Of a stretch of DNA of 64,000 nucleotides, positions 24,143-35,439 are shown piece by piece (the stretch's first letter is position 1; each line of letters begins with the position of its first letter). The notes beneath the pieces were generated by a model. It was given only the letters and a program-made list of their open reading frames with translations. It was not told the DNA's origin and did no database searches. Location of the stretch: assembly GCF_000204055.1 (NCBI RefSeq), contig NW_006768765.1, positions 808,798 through 872,797 of the forward strand. Reading direction: 5' to 3'. The DNA is from Melampsora larici-populina 98AG31. Taxonomy: Eukaryota > Basidiomycota > Pucciniomycetes > Pucciniales > Melampsoraceae. The translations under genes and the position numbers were made by a program.

Positions 24143-24703
24143 GGAAGAAGGAAAACAAAAATCTTATATAACAAATTGGATGATCTCTTTGAGTATATAT
24201 ATATATATATATTTAATGGTTTTTATTGTATCATGGGTTTCTTTTTTTTTCTTCGTTTTATATATTGTGAGGGGTTTTTGGGATTCGAAGTTGTTGTTTT
24301 TCTTGGTCTTTAGATTTTTTTTGGTTTTTTCATTTTGTTGTCATTGATTTATTTTCATTTATTAGACTCTTTCTTTTTTTTTGGAATTCTTATTTACGAT
24401 TTTTTTTGAAAGGGAATCGTTTTTTGAATGATTTTTTGAATGATGGAAAAAAAAGATAAATCAAGAAATGTATTGAGAACTGTGTTTGAGTTTTGGTAAA
24501 AATTTGATGAGGTGGTTTATGGTGATGAAAGTGAGGAGATGTTATGTATTATAGGTTTCTAAACACAAGAAAGTGGTTCATCAGAATCTAAAAAGTAAGT
24601 ACAACAACAACAGCACCATCTCCTTCAAAACAAAACAGATTCTAAGATTCGATTCTTCTGTTTTACTAGAACAACTCAGGATTCAATCTCATTCTCAAGC
24701 TTA
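24143..24703. repeat. Intergenic region with (TA)n microsatellite and T-rich tracts
   Basis: A run of TA dinucleotides lies at about 24193-24212, just after the CET1 stop, followed by many poly-T tracts. The small open frame at 24132-24347 is translation of this low-complexity sequence. The SET-gene promoter probably lies in the last 200 bp. Confidence 0.5.
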
Positions 24704-26538
24704 ATGTCAAAGGATGATAATGCTATTGATCATCAATCCAATTGGAACTCACTCATAAATTGGTTAACTCAAGAACATTCTATCGATCCAAATCAAATCA
24801 AAGTCAACTTAATCATTAATCCAAAAAGTAAATCAATTCATCTTAAAGTCTAAAACTCATGTTCTAATCAATTCTTTTTCTTTCTAGTATAGATCATCAA
24901 AGAACTTTAGTAGCTAATCAAGATATCAAGGTAACTTTTAAACCAGCTATCAAAACCAATTCTTGCAAAATCTAATCATTTACAATTCTTTTACGTATAT
25001 CTATCTAGGAAGGAACACCGATCATTTCGATTCCAAACCAAGCTTTATTAAACCTGAACACTTTACCTAATTCATTTAAAGATCCACTCAAACCATACCA
25101 ACTAAATTCCTTTCAAACCATATCTTATTACTTATCAAACCATCATCCGAATCGAAGATTTACAAAAAAATATCCATTTCAAGATTACATTCATACTTTA
25201 CCTCGATCATTTGATGAGATTCCATTATGTTTAATTCTAGAATCACGGTTAGGTGATCTACGTCGTATCAAACTTTCTGATTATGATTTGTTCAACTCGA
25301 TTCGATTTGATCTTTCTGATCATTCTTGCGAAGTTAGAGATCGAAAGTTTAGTGGTTTGAAATGGATGACAAGGTCAATGAAAGTCAAGTGTGATGAGGT
25401 GACTCGGAGGTTTTTGATCGATTGGAAATCGGTTTCGAGCATCCAAGATGAAGAAATCATGAGTTTAGATGAATTTCTTTGGGGTTGGTTAAATGGTACG
25501 TTCACTTCTTTCAAACTATCTTTTCTGGTCGCTGTGTGCGTGTTTCTTCGTACGGTTTTGCAATTCTGATGACTGATTTTCTTATATTTTTAAGTCAATA
25601 CAAGGTGCCTTTGGTTCGATCTAGGACTCAAAGATCATGATGACAATATCACCTTAGCACCCGTCATCGACATGGTAAGTCACCCATTCATTAATCCGAC
25701 TTCAATTCCAAAAAGGCTTACAAACCCTCCGTTTTTTCATCTGACTTAAACCAAAGGTAAATTACACCCTCTCAAGCAAAGTGAAACCAATCTGCACTCC
25801 CAACACATTCAGCTTATACTCATCCCATCCGCTCAACCAATTCACATCCCCAAGCACCAAACGCTTAATCATATCATCCCAAACCTCCCGATCACCTACC
25901 CTTCATCCTACTCTCTCACATCGAAAAGGTGATGAGATTTTGTTTTCCTATGGGTCTCATAGTAATCTAACACTTTGGTCAGAGTATGGGTTTCTTATTC
26001 GACCAAAGTTTTCAAATGGTTGGAATTCGGTTGAGATTACTAGAGAGGTTTTGGGTTTGTTTGAGGATGATCATGATGATGGGGTGCAGAAATTGTCGGT
26101 TTTGAAGGATTCAACGTACTGGAAGTGGGTTGATGATTTCCATTTTGATGATCCTCAAAAGAATCGCGAGTTTTAATACCATAAGTTGTTTTTTTTCGTA
26201 GAGATTATACCATTGAATCCAATCCGATCGGTCCATCTTATCGTACCTTAACCGCCTTACGATTACTGTATTGTCCATCTCTGAAACTTTCGAATTGGTA
26301 TGAGATCATTAATGGTGAAAAAGATGAATGTAGTTTAAATGTTGAAGATCAAATTAAAGGAACGATTGAAAAGATTTGTTTAAAATTGATTGAAGAGATT
26401 GATTTGAGTTTAGTAGATCGATCGGATTGGTGGATTGGTAATGAAGGGGAAGGCTTAGGTGGGTGTGTAAAAGAGTTGATGGTGGAGGAGAAATGGATTT
26501 TAGAAGGATGTTTGAAATTGATGAATGAATCAAATTGA
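24704..26538 (+). CDS. SET-domain lysine methyltransferase, Rubisco-LSMT/SETD-like
   Basis: Six exons (24704-24827, 24893-24930, 25009-25495, 25595-25674, 25757-26124, 26202-26538) join in frame to 477 residues. Split SET domain of the LSMT/SETD3-SETD6/Rkm class: DIKEGTPIISIPN near residue 52, SIPLCLILESRL-type helix region (iSET insert), VNTRCLWFDL, DNITLAPVIDMVNY near residue 233-246 and YGSHSNLTLWSEYGF near residue 308. A C-terminal helical Rubisco-substrate-binding-like region follows. Such enzymes use S-adenosylmethionine to methylate lysines (or His in SETD3) of nonhistone proteins such as ribosomal proteins; the substrate is not readable. The SET motif normally reads N-H after the DM pair, but here the residue is Tyr (NY), as drawn from the exon 4/5 junction. 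The gene ends convergently with the MBOAT gene. Confidence 0.82.
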
Positions 26539-26798
26539 ATCAGAAATTAACGAAGTTTGGAACCGTTTGGTTTAGGGAAATACTCGGTGTCTTTTTTGTA
26601 AGCAAGAATTGGGATGCGATTGTTATTAAGCAGCAAAACTCTACAACCAACAATACAAGATAGAGAAAATGAATGATGAAATCATGAAAAAAAAACCTTA
26701 TAATACAAACATGATGCTTGGTGTTTGGCGCGTCCGAGAAAGAAGAGAAAAGAAAACAATGAAATTGAGAAATAAAAGTAGAAAAGAGTTTATGGTTA

Positions 26799-28237
26799 TC
26801 AATCTAAAATCTTGGCATCAAGAATGTATCTATTTATAAACGGTTTACAAATCCACATTGAAAAGACAATAAAGAAGACTCTAGAGAATTTCTTGGGTAA
26901 GAAACTTTCAAAGATGATAGCTAAAGATTGAGCTATGAAGTAGTATAATAGAGCAGGAGAATGATCAAAGAGATGGTCTAATGGATTAACTGGATGTAGT
27001 AAAGCAAAGACAGCTGAGAAAATCACACGAAAAGTTAGTTTCGAACTGGGATGATTTAGGCATGTAATAAAAACTTACCATATTCATGTAAGATTCCACT
27101 TGCAAGAAAAGTACCGATCAAACCAGCAAGTTGAGAAAGTTTAAAATTCAATCCTAAGAATTGATTAAAAAACCAAAAAGTAGGTTTACCACCTAAAGTT
27201 AAAAAAGATCTTTTTAAGATTGGATGCCATCTATGACTCCATAAATCATTTAAAGAATTAGATAGATGAGGAGAATTAAATATAGGAGGATAATAAATTG
27301 GATTAATTAATTCTAAGAAATCAGATGAAAAATAATTTGGAAATCGGGTCAAGAATTTGTGTATGAAATGAAACATGATCGTTATGGATGTGAATTGTAA
27401 ATCTATTGAACTTGATAAACAGATTCCAAAACTTATTCTATGGATCCATTCTGAAATCAAATCTATGAACCATATGTTTGGAATTCCGTATGAAGTTAAG
27501 GCTGACATAGGTGTTTGTAGGGGAGAACGATGGGTTTGTAGAATGATTAAACCTGAGACAAGTAATGCGATGGAGACTTTTATTAACCTTTTGAACAACT
27601 CTTGGATTGTGTAATTGTTGGCTTTTGCAGTTGGTCCAAAAGTGAATTGTAATCCTCTAAACCTGTTATTAAAGAAGATAAATGGTCAGTTTTAAGAAGA
27701 ATGGGATGAAGTATACATCAAAGAATCACTCAACGAAGTTAAATTTAAGATCGTCCACCAAACCAACTTAGTAAACCCAACCGGACCTTCTTCTTCCTGA
27801 GCCTTTTTCAAATCCTTTAACCTATCTAAATCTTTAACCTGGTTCCATTCCAAACTTCCATCCTTTTCGTTCTTTTCAATTTTTCTAACATAATAAGATT
27901 TTTTAGAAAACCCAAATTCTAATGATTTAATAGCAAATATAATCGAATTAGAACCGAACCCTAATTTTTGAAATGTATCAAAACTGCTAGGTAATCTAGA
28001 ATTCGATCTAAAAGGTGATGTAAAAAATAAATAGAAATTGATGGGTGTTAAACTTATTCTTATGTATTTTGATAAGTTTGATTTGATGAAGGTTGGGTGT
28101 AGGGTTGATGCTTGGATTGAGATTAGAGTGAATGAGATGATCATTTGGTAGATGTAGCTATAGTTTGAGGCACTTGTTGATGGATCATGATGTGAATTGG
28201 GTTGCATGATCATCGTGGTTTGGTTAGTGGTATTCAT
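26799..28237 (-). CDS. MBOAT wax-synthase-like O-acyltransferase, paralogue A
   Basis: Three exons (28237-27735, 27662-27079, 27013-26799) join in frame to 433 residues. It has several hydrophobic membrane segments and the wax-synthase/MBOAT_2 signature: a conserved block ELINPIYYPPIF...LNDLWSHRWHPILKRSF and the putative catalytic His in SGILHEYG. The family transfers acyl groups to alcohols or other hydroxyl groups in the ER membrane; the acceptor is unknown here, and fungal relatives include acetyltransferases of secondary metabolism. Intron 1 interrupts after ACTTC with an unusual donor GTTGAG, exactly as in paralogues B and C. Start ATG at 28237 matches the paralogue start MN.(S/T)NQT. 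It is convergent with the SET gene (260 bp between stops). Confidence 0.85.
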
Positions 28238-28382
28238 CTTGAGTAAGAGTAAGAATTTACAGATCAATGGATGGCTTGTGGTCTTTCGTATTTCTATTTC
28301 GTGGAAGATGACAAGAAGTGGAAAAGAAAACTGTGAAGCGGAAGAGATGATTCAAGAAAGTGTTCAAGACTGATCCAAACTG

Positions 28383-28470
28383 TTTATATATTTCTTTCTC
28401 AATCTGGAATCTAGATGACTGATCAATACTACAAGCTCCGATATTTCGATACACAAACTCCGACCGATTA
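28383..28470 (-). promoter_or_regulatory. Upstream block shared with paralogue B
   Basis: Read on the minus strand, CGGTCGGAGTTT (about 28466-28455), AGCTT, CAGATTGAGAAA (about 28407-28396) and a TATA-like GAAATATATAAA (about 28393-28382) occur in the same order as upstream of MBOAT paralogue B (48141-48197). The TATA-like word lies about 145 bp before the ATG in both. Confidence 0.55.
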
Positions 28471-29078
28471 TCTAAAAAAAAATCCAGATGTAAAATTGAT
28501 TCCTCGCCTTTTCAAGATCTTGCCATCTGAATCGATCAGACCAAACCAATCAGTCACACACAACAGTGCACATACCAAACCTTCTTTCTCAATTCTTTCA
28601 TATCTTGTTGGATCTTGGATCCTAATCGGTTTCTGATAATCAAAAAAAAAAGAGACACACCGCAAGTCTTGATTGAAATTTGAAACTCACCTTTTAAAGG
28701 AATTCTAATCGAATTTGAATCTGAAAGAAAAAATAACCAAACTTGTCATGATCAAAGTTGAACCCACAAATAAGCTTAGGAAAAAATCAAACTTCAGTTC
28801 AATAGATAAGAGTAACCCTTACATGAACAACTTAAATATGTAAGAGCATTCACAGCCGTGCCGTACATTCGTGTTTTGTAAGGAGGGGAGCATGGAATCT
28901 GGATTGTTTTAGGTGTACTTGCTAAAACCATTGGCTTTTCACCTTTTGTCATCTTCTTGTCTCAAGATTGGAGTATTTATTCATTTGAGACCCATACGTA
29001 ATGTGATTTTATGAAAACAGGAGCACTTTTTGTATATATCCTGTTTTTGTAAAACATAAACAATTTATGTTTACAATT
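28471..29078. other. Gene-free spacer
   Basis: No supportable gene lies between the MBOAT A promoter and the transposon island. Short frames at 28415-28665 overlap the promoter in both strands. Confidence 0.4.
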
Positions 29079-29652
29079 CAGCCCCCATCAACTAGGCTCT
29101 GGCAGCCAAGAGCCTACCACTGACTTCATGAAAGCTTCATGAAAGCTTCAGAAAGATTTCAAGAAAGCTTCAATATGTTCTCAATAAAGCTCCAATGTAA
29201 CTTCAGCTGGACATAAGATCCAGCACAAGTGACATGGGTTCATCTGATATCAAGCAATCAAGTGTGGGCCCAGTTTATGTTTTTTTTAATCAAATCTCAA
29301 TCTTTCAGAAAAAGTGTTCACTTGGTCACATCAAAATTTGAACCACAGGATCAACCATTACAAAAATTAATGTCAGATTACAATAATCACAAAAGATTCA
29401 TCATGTCTAGAGTATATTATTATTACAGCTTTAAGACACATATTGAGGTCACTCCATATCCATTGCATCAGTGACATGGATGCATTACATACAGGTATGT
29501 AGTCTCTGATATCAAGCAATTAATTAGGGGCCCAGTTTACCTTGATTTTTTTGGCTGCATTACATATGGTTCAGTGTTATTGATGTCCTGAAGGGTGGAA
29601 TCAAGTTACTACTGCTATCAGTACAGATCTTATCCTAGAAGATATCACTGTT

Positions 29653-29986
29653 CAGCCTGAGCTCCAAAACCAATGCCCCAAGGGTTCCCCGAGCCCCAAA
29701 CCCTTGGGGTGCAGGTTTGGTCAGGCTTTTTGGGACCCCAGTACATTGGGGAGCCCGTAGGGTTTTGGGGCGCGGGCTGCATAGTCCTCCAGCCCCCAAT
29801 GCTATCTGCGGGGATCCCCAGCTACCCACAGGTTTTAGGCCTTTGGGATAGGGGTTGGGGGGCCTTCTGAGAGCCGGGTTTTGATTGGGTCGGGGTAGGG
29901 TTTGGGCACAGGGGGGCTCATTGGATATTGGTTTGGGGTGCAGGTAGGCCATTACCCACGCTTTTTGGGTCAGGGCTCAGGCTGAA
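29653..29986. mobile_element. hAT-type MITE related to hAT2
   Basis: Ends CAGCCTGAGC... (29653) and ...GCTCAGGCTGAA (29986) with an 8-bp duplication TCACTGTT on both sides (29645-29652 and 29987-29994). Its GC-rich body is unlike the surrounding AT-rich DNA. The inverse of its right end (CTGAGCCCTGACCC...) resembles the left end of hAT2 (CTGAGCCCCGACCC...), so it is probably a deletion derivative mobilised by that family. The long open frame on its minus strand (29952-29635) is Pro/Gly-rich noncoding translation. Confidence 0.8.
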
Positions 29987-30484
29987 TCACTGTTTCATTT
30001 CTTGTAAAAAACTGGTTTGAGTGTAGTGTTGCAAAGCAACACATAGAACAATCTAAAAATTTTGGATGCATTTGACAGTGTTTATTTGGTGAGCCAAACT
30101 ATATGGAGCTTTACTGCCAAGATCTTGTGATTCAAAATTTCTTCAAACAGATCTCCCAAAAAGGTTTGAAAATTTTTCTCTACAGCCTCACTTATTTTGA
30201 TAAACAAATGTGCAATGGCTGGCAGATGCCAGTAAAAATATGTACACCTCTGTAGTAACACAACCTGAGTGCTAAGATATGGCTTTCTCAAATTTCTTTG
30301 AGAAACACCTGAATATGTAAATACAGTCCCAGAAAATTACACAAATATCTTCTACTATCTTGAATAATTTTCTCCGTAAACCTCATTTATACATGTAGAC
30401 AGATGGAAAGTGTCTGATGGATCTCAACAGTACTGTATACACCCCTGTACAGACCGGTATTGTGGGGATATTGTGGTTTTGTGT

Positions 30485-33481
30485 CAGACTGAGCCCCGAC
30501 CCGAAAAAAGCGGGTAGTGCCATGACCGCACCCTGGACCGATAGCTAAAACCCCCCCCGCGCCCGAAACCGACCTTAACCCAACTACCCCCCGGCCTCCT
30601 GAACGCCCCCCGCCCCCGAAACCAAGTGACCGAGGGTTAACCGATAAATAACGGGGCCCCGTCCCAAAAGGCTTACGTGTGCGTCCAATCAATTTTTTTT
30701 TAAAAAAATATAAATATAAATTCATTAACAACTCCGATCGGAAATCATCCAATCATTGTCAAATGCCACATACCTCGTACCATCATGAATTCCATCATAT
30801 CCACTCCAGCTTTGACTCCAGCACCTTCTTCTCGCATGGAAACCAGTGATGATGAATCATCATCAGTGGTAGTTGAAAGTACCAAACGTAAGCGAGGCAG
30901 CTATGTCTGGACTCATTTCACCAAGATCAAAGGTAAAAAAACGAGGTGAAGGTTCCAACCAATGTGAAGTTCTTGATCCCAAGACTGGGCGGGTGTGTGG
31001 TACAATGATGAAAGAAGACGCAACTGGAAGCACAAAATCGATGTCGGCTCACCTGAAGGCTAAACACAACATCTCCAAGGACGGACCAGTCAAGCAAACA
31101 AGTGTAGTAGGTTACTTCAAGACCAGGCAGGTTAGCGAGGTGGTGAGTTTCCTTCCATTAAACTCTTACACTTCTTCTTCATGTTTTGATTTTTTTATTG
31201 CTTTTTGTTATAGGAAACTCTTAACATCGAAACTCTTAAAACAGCAATTTGCTATTTCATCTCCAATTGCGACCTTCCTTACGCCATTGTCAATCGAAAG
31301 TCATTCAAAGACCTTGTCTTACTTATTAACCCCCAAACCTCTGGGATGCTTGTTCAGCAACATGCGATAGCTCAACACTGTCACAAAGTTCACTCTCACT
31401 ATGAAACCTTTATTCAGACCAACTATTTCAATCGAGCTAAGTATGTAGCCTTCACTCAAGATGCTTGGACCTCACCGAACCATCATGGTTTCTTAGGAAT
31501 CACTGCTCATTTTATCACAACTGATTGGAAGCTTATGGATGTTGTGATTGGGATGCCTCAAATAGAAGGTAAAAGTTTCTGTTTATTCATTCTTTCCTCG
31601 AGTTACCAATAAGTTGAATATTACAATAATTTTTATAGGTCCCCACGATGCTGATAACTTCAGCGAGATACTTGTCAAGTACATACGTAAATACAACCTA
31701 AACTTGAAGGTAGCTGCGATTACGGCCAATAACGCCAGTGTAAATGGTAAAATTGCTCGATTGCTCTCACAAGAAGCCAAATTCGACTTCGAGGAAAACC
31801 AGATGCTGGGATTCTGTGCTCATGTTATTAATCTAGCAGCCAAGCAGGGCCTTGCCCTTTTTGGAGACGACTCGACCAATGATGAAGACCTTGTTGCTCC
31901 TTCCCTGAACAACATTGTCCACCCTCCTGACAACACTTCAGTCAACCTCAAGACCATTTATGCTCGGGTACACGGTCTCGCACTTTTCACACGAAAGACA
32001 CCTCAACAAAGTCAGAGCTTCGCGAGTGTTATTGCTCTAGTTCGATCTCTCGAAGCTTCTGCTGACCCCAATTCCAATTCCCCGAATGAACTCGAGGAAG
32101 CTCAAAACAAGGCCATGGCTTTTTTCCAGCATCACAGCGCATCTAACCCCGATGAAACTCCACTTACTACATCAGCTGATTGAGTGGACAGGTTGATGGT
32201 GGACGTTCCAACCCGATGGAATTTGTCCTATCTCATGCTTAAGCGATGTCTTCAACTGAAATCAGCCTGTGTGCACTTTTGCGAACGCCAAGCCCCGAGG
32301 TTTTCTCTATCAGAATTGGAATGGGGATATGTTCAACAGATGTGCGACTTTTTGGAGCCGCTTAGTGAAGCTACTGACATGCTCTGTCAAAGACGATTTC
32401 CTACGATGCATGAGGTGATTCCTATTTACACGGTTATTATTGATGGGTTGCTCAAGGTATTTTTTTTTCATCTTATTATTTTTCTTTGTACTGATCATTC
32501 CTACTTTAATATAGGTCAAGGAACAGTATGACCACGACCAGCTTCTGCCTGCAGCCCAGGACATGTTGAAGAAGCTGGAGGATTACTTTAAAGAAGCCCT
32601 CCAAAAACCAGCAGCTGTCTGTGCCACCATCTTGAATCATTGCCTCAAGATGAGGTTTCTTGAGGTAAGCAATTTCTCCAAAATGATTGGAAACAATGTT
32701 GACATATGTTGTAATTTTATTACAGGATCGAGCTGAATTTTTCAGCAACTATGGCATGACTCCAAATGACTTTAAGCAAGTCTTTATTGATATGGCATCA
32801 AGATTTTCTTCACTTCCTCCAATCCCCCCAAAAAAAAATCAACTCAAAAGCCGAATTGCTTTGCTGAAGCAATCTATGGAAGCAAAGAGCCAGCGGCATA
32901 CTCCACCATCAAAAGCGAAATCAATTGCTATTTGGGGGATTGTGATCGTTCCCGCGACAATGTCTTAACTTACTGGAAGGGGAAAGAAGGCGCCTTACCC
33001 GGACTTGCAATGATGGCAAGTATGTACCTTGCCATTCCTGCTACCAGCACTCCATCCGAGGGAGCCTTTAGTAAGACCAAATCCATTATCTCTCCTCAAC
33101 AATCTTCTCTAGCTCCTACGAGCGTGGAGATCCTTCTGTGCCTCAAGGAATGGTATTGAGTCTTTGGAGTTATGTATTTCCCTAACAAATTCAACACAGT
33201 ACAAAATATTATTCAAATTGATGGAGAAGAGGATGATTGAACCCTTTGTAATTTTTTTATATCATCTTTTAAAAATTGTTTTTTTATTAAAAAATCTATT
33301 TGTTTGTTCTTAAAACCCGCGGGCAACCCGCGGTTTGGGGGCCTTCTTCGATATGCCCCCCGCACCCCTACCCGTAGGGGTCCCCGAAATTTTTTGACCA
33401 AAAAAAGCTGACCGAGACCGCGCCCCGCGGGTGCGGGGATTGGGCACCCCTCAGGGTGTCGGGTCCGGGGCTCAGCCTGAG
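30485..33481 (+). mobile_element. hAT DNA transposon hAT2, structurally complete
   Basis: A 2,997-bp element with a perfect 8-bp target duplication TTTTGTGT (30477-30484 and 33482-33489). The left end begins CAGACTGAGCCCCG; the inverse of the right end reads CTCAGGCTGAGCCCCG, so the termini match with a 2-base offset. A related, unoccupied repeat unit near 33690-33720 reads straight through the site (GGTTTTGTGTT). The element carries one transposase gene on the plus strand with disabling lesions. Confidence 0.88.
30785..33159 (+). pseudogene. hAT transposase of hAT2, recently disabled
   Basis: From ATG 30785: a basic N-terminus, a BED-type zinc finger (CEVL...CGTMM...HLKAKH), hAT core motifs (FTQDAWTSPNHHGFLG, ITANNASVN, CAHVINLAAKQG, PTRWNLSYLML) and the C-terminal dimerisation region (YLAIPATSTPSEGAFS). 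Introns are likely at 31142-31213, 31570-31638, about 32456-32515 and about 32665-32724. Three lesions: a one-base excess in an A7 run (30935-30941), TGA at 32181-32183 between TSAD and VDRLM, and a frame change in an A9 run (32830-32838). Otherwise the gene is full length. Two of three lesions being A-homopolymers leaves open sequencing error. Confidence 0.85.
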
Positions 33482-33772
33482 TTTTGTGTTCTAGCCTCAA
33501 GTGTAGATGTTTCCTAATCTCTGTACACCTTGTTAATCCATCCAGAAGGATGCACAATATCTGGCAGATCCCAACAGTACAATACTTTTCTCCATAAACC
33601 TTGTTTATACATGTAGACAGATGGAAAATGTCTGAGAGATCCCAACAGTACTATCTACCCCCATGTACAAACCGGATGCAAGGATATATGGTTTTGTGTT
33701 TAGCTCAGGCAAGATGTTTCCCAATCTCTGTACACCTGTTAATCCATTTAGAAAGATGCCCAATACCTGCCG

Positions 33773-34096
33773 GATCCCAATGGTGCTATATACACCCCTG
33801 TACAGAGCTGGGGTGTGAGATCTTTGTTTTGTGGCCTCACACCCAGATTTGTCATGGACCCGTGGCAATGGTCCCCTGCAGCAGGGCTTTGGGGACTACA
33901 ACAGGCCTGTTGTAGGCCACGGAGCCAACATGGCACTGTGGCACTGCACCTGTAAACAGTGTACACTGTTGACTGTACCGTGCAGCAGGGGACCATCACC
34001 ATGGGTCCATGACACATCTGGGCATTGGGCTAGAGCACAAAACAAAGATCTTGCACCACAGCTCTGTACAGGGGTGTAAATAGTACCATTGGGATC
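33773..34096. repeat. Large imperfect palindrome
   Basis: Arms of about 115 bp (33773-33887 and 33982-34096) match inverted, sharing CACCCCTGTACAGAGCTG, AAGATCTTTGTTTTGTG in inverse, GTCATGGACCC and ATGGTCCCCTGC, around a loop of about 95 bp. It forms the right part of the foldback repeat. Plus-strand and minus-strand open frames here are shadows of the symmetry. Confidence 0.75.
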
Positions 34097-34310
34097 TCTC
34101 AGAAATTTTCGATCTGTCTACATGTATAAACAAGGTTTATGGAGAAAATTATTCAAGATAGTAAAAGATATTTGTGTAATTTTCTGGGACTGTAGTTACA
34201 TATTCAGGTGGTCTGAAAGAAACTTGAGAAAGCCATATCTTAGCACTCAGGTTGTGCACAGAGGTGTACATATTAGTTATGGGATCCGCCTGTAATTGTG
34301 CATTTGTCTA

Positions 34311-35078
34311 CGGCCATAAGTGTGGCTACAGAGAAAGCCAATTAGCCTTGTTGGACGGCCTTTTTTGAATGCTCTAAAGATCTGATTTTTCAATAGAAGT
34401 TTTGAATTGCAAGACCTCTGTACAGAGTTGGACATAGTACCATCAGTATCTGTGAGAATGTTGAAGCTTCTTTTAAATTCCCTTCCAAACTTTCTGAAGT
34501 CATGGTAGTCTCTGGCCTGCCAGTGACTAGTAGCTGGAGGCAGTGCCTTTTTTCTTATTTCTCAAATCTATTTTTCTTGTGTAACTGGCCCCAATTGCTG
34601 TTTGTCAAAACACATTTCAACTTCCATTCATGTCATGAAGCATACAATGGCTGGTTGGTTGGGCAAAAAACAGAAAATACTTGCCGTGATACATCCTGTC
34701 CATCTTTGAAAGTTGAGGGCACATGATATGTTCCTTGAAGGTCACTGGTCCTCTGGTTCTTCCCGTCAGTGGTCACATTATTCTTGTTTTGGTCTGGAGA
34801 CCTGTTCAGATGTTTGCAGGCATCATCTTAGTTTCTCTGAAGCTTGCAAGAAGTTTCTGTGAAATCTTTCTGAAGCTTCCACACCACCAACATATTTACC
34901 TTGGATTTTGTAATCCGAGGTATCCTCGGATGCAAAACCTCAGACAGAAGCTTCCCAAGGTTTTGATCTGAGGTAATTCTCAGGGCAAAAAATACCTTGG
35001 GCGAAAACCTCGGACAAGGTCTGTCCGAGGATTTGCCTCCGATGATGCCTCGGATTTCTCAACCCAAGGCATCTATGC
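34311..35078. other. Interior of the outer element, gene-free
   Basis: No credible gene. CCTCGGA/TCCGAGG words recur in both orientations at 34910-35060, forming small hairpins. A CATGGTAGTCTCTGGCCTGCCAG-like segment at about 34501 recurs at 35107 inside the terminal repeat. Confidence 0.4.
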
Positions 35079-35439
35079 TGGCAGTGCCATGAAGCTTTCA
35101 TGAAGCCATGGTAGTCTCTGGCCTGCCAGAGCCTAGTACATGGGGGCTGTGACATGTGATTCATCAAGAGCTCACCTTGACCAATTTGCTCTTGGAAACA
35201 GTGGGCTTGATTCTTGGATCCTTTTACCAGCAGGCTTCATAAAACTATAAGTGTTGAAAGTTGATTAAAATTGTGCTATTTCATCTAAAAAATGTGCCTA
35301 TAGTCCATTCCCTAACTTGCTCTTTCAGTTTTGGGATGGATTTGGTAGCTGGGACCCTAATCAAGGGTACCCTGCCCACAGGTAGGCTAGGTGTGTTTTG
35401 GATTGAACCACCCCGTGCCTCCTTTACAAAGTAGTCAAG

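Larger units (their letters stand above)
30200..34310. repeat. Foldback repeat interrupted by hAT2
   Basis: About 220 bp at 30210-30440 recurs inverted at 34070-34310, sharing for example ACACCTGAATATGTAA, CCCAGAAAATTACACAAATA and TTTATACATGTAGACAG. Between the arms, a unit with GATCCCAACAGTACTA...CACCCCTGTACAGA...GGTTTTGTGTT is repeated in tandem. One unit is split by hAT2, and another (about 33601-33790) is intact and shows the unoccupied insertion site. Confidence 0.75.
29079..35149. mobile_element. Outer host element of a nested transposon block
   Basis: An inverted repeat of about 70 bp brackets the block: CAGCCCCCAT..ACTAGGCTC from 29079 and its inverse ending ATGGGGGCTG at 35149, each followed inward by repeated CTTTCATGAAG/CTTCATGAAAG words. 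CAG ends suggest a hAT-like nonautonomous element; flanking octamers agree at only 5 of 8 positions (TTACAATT versus TGACATGT), so the class is tentative. Inside lie a 334-bp MITE, a foldback repeat and a full hAT element. Confidence 0.55.

Noticed and set aside
29635..29952. Pro/Gly-rich open frame in GC-rich DNA
   Set aside because: It lies within a MITE bounded by a hAT-type 8-bp duplication; composition, not coding, explains it.
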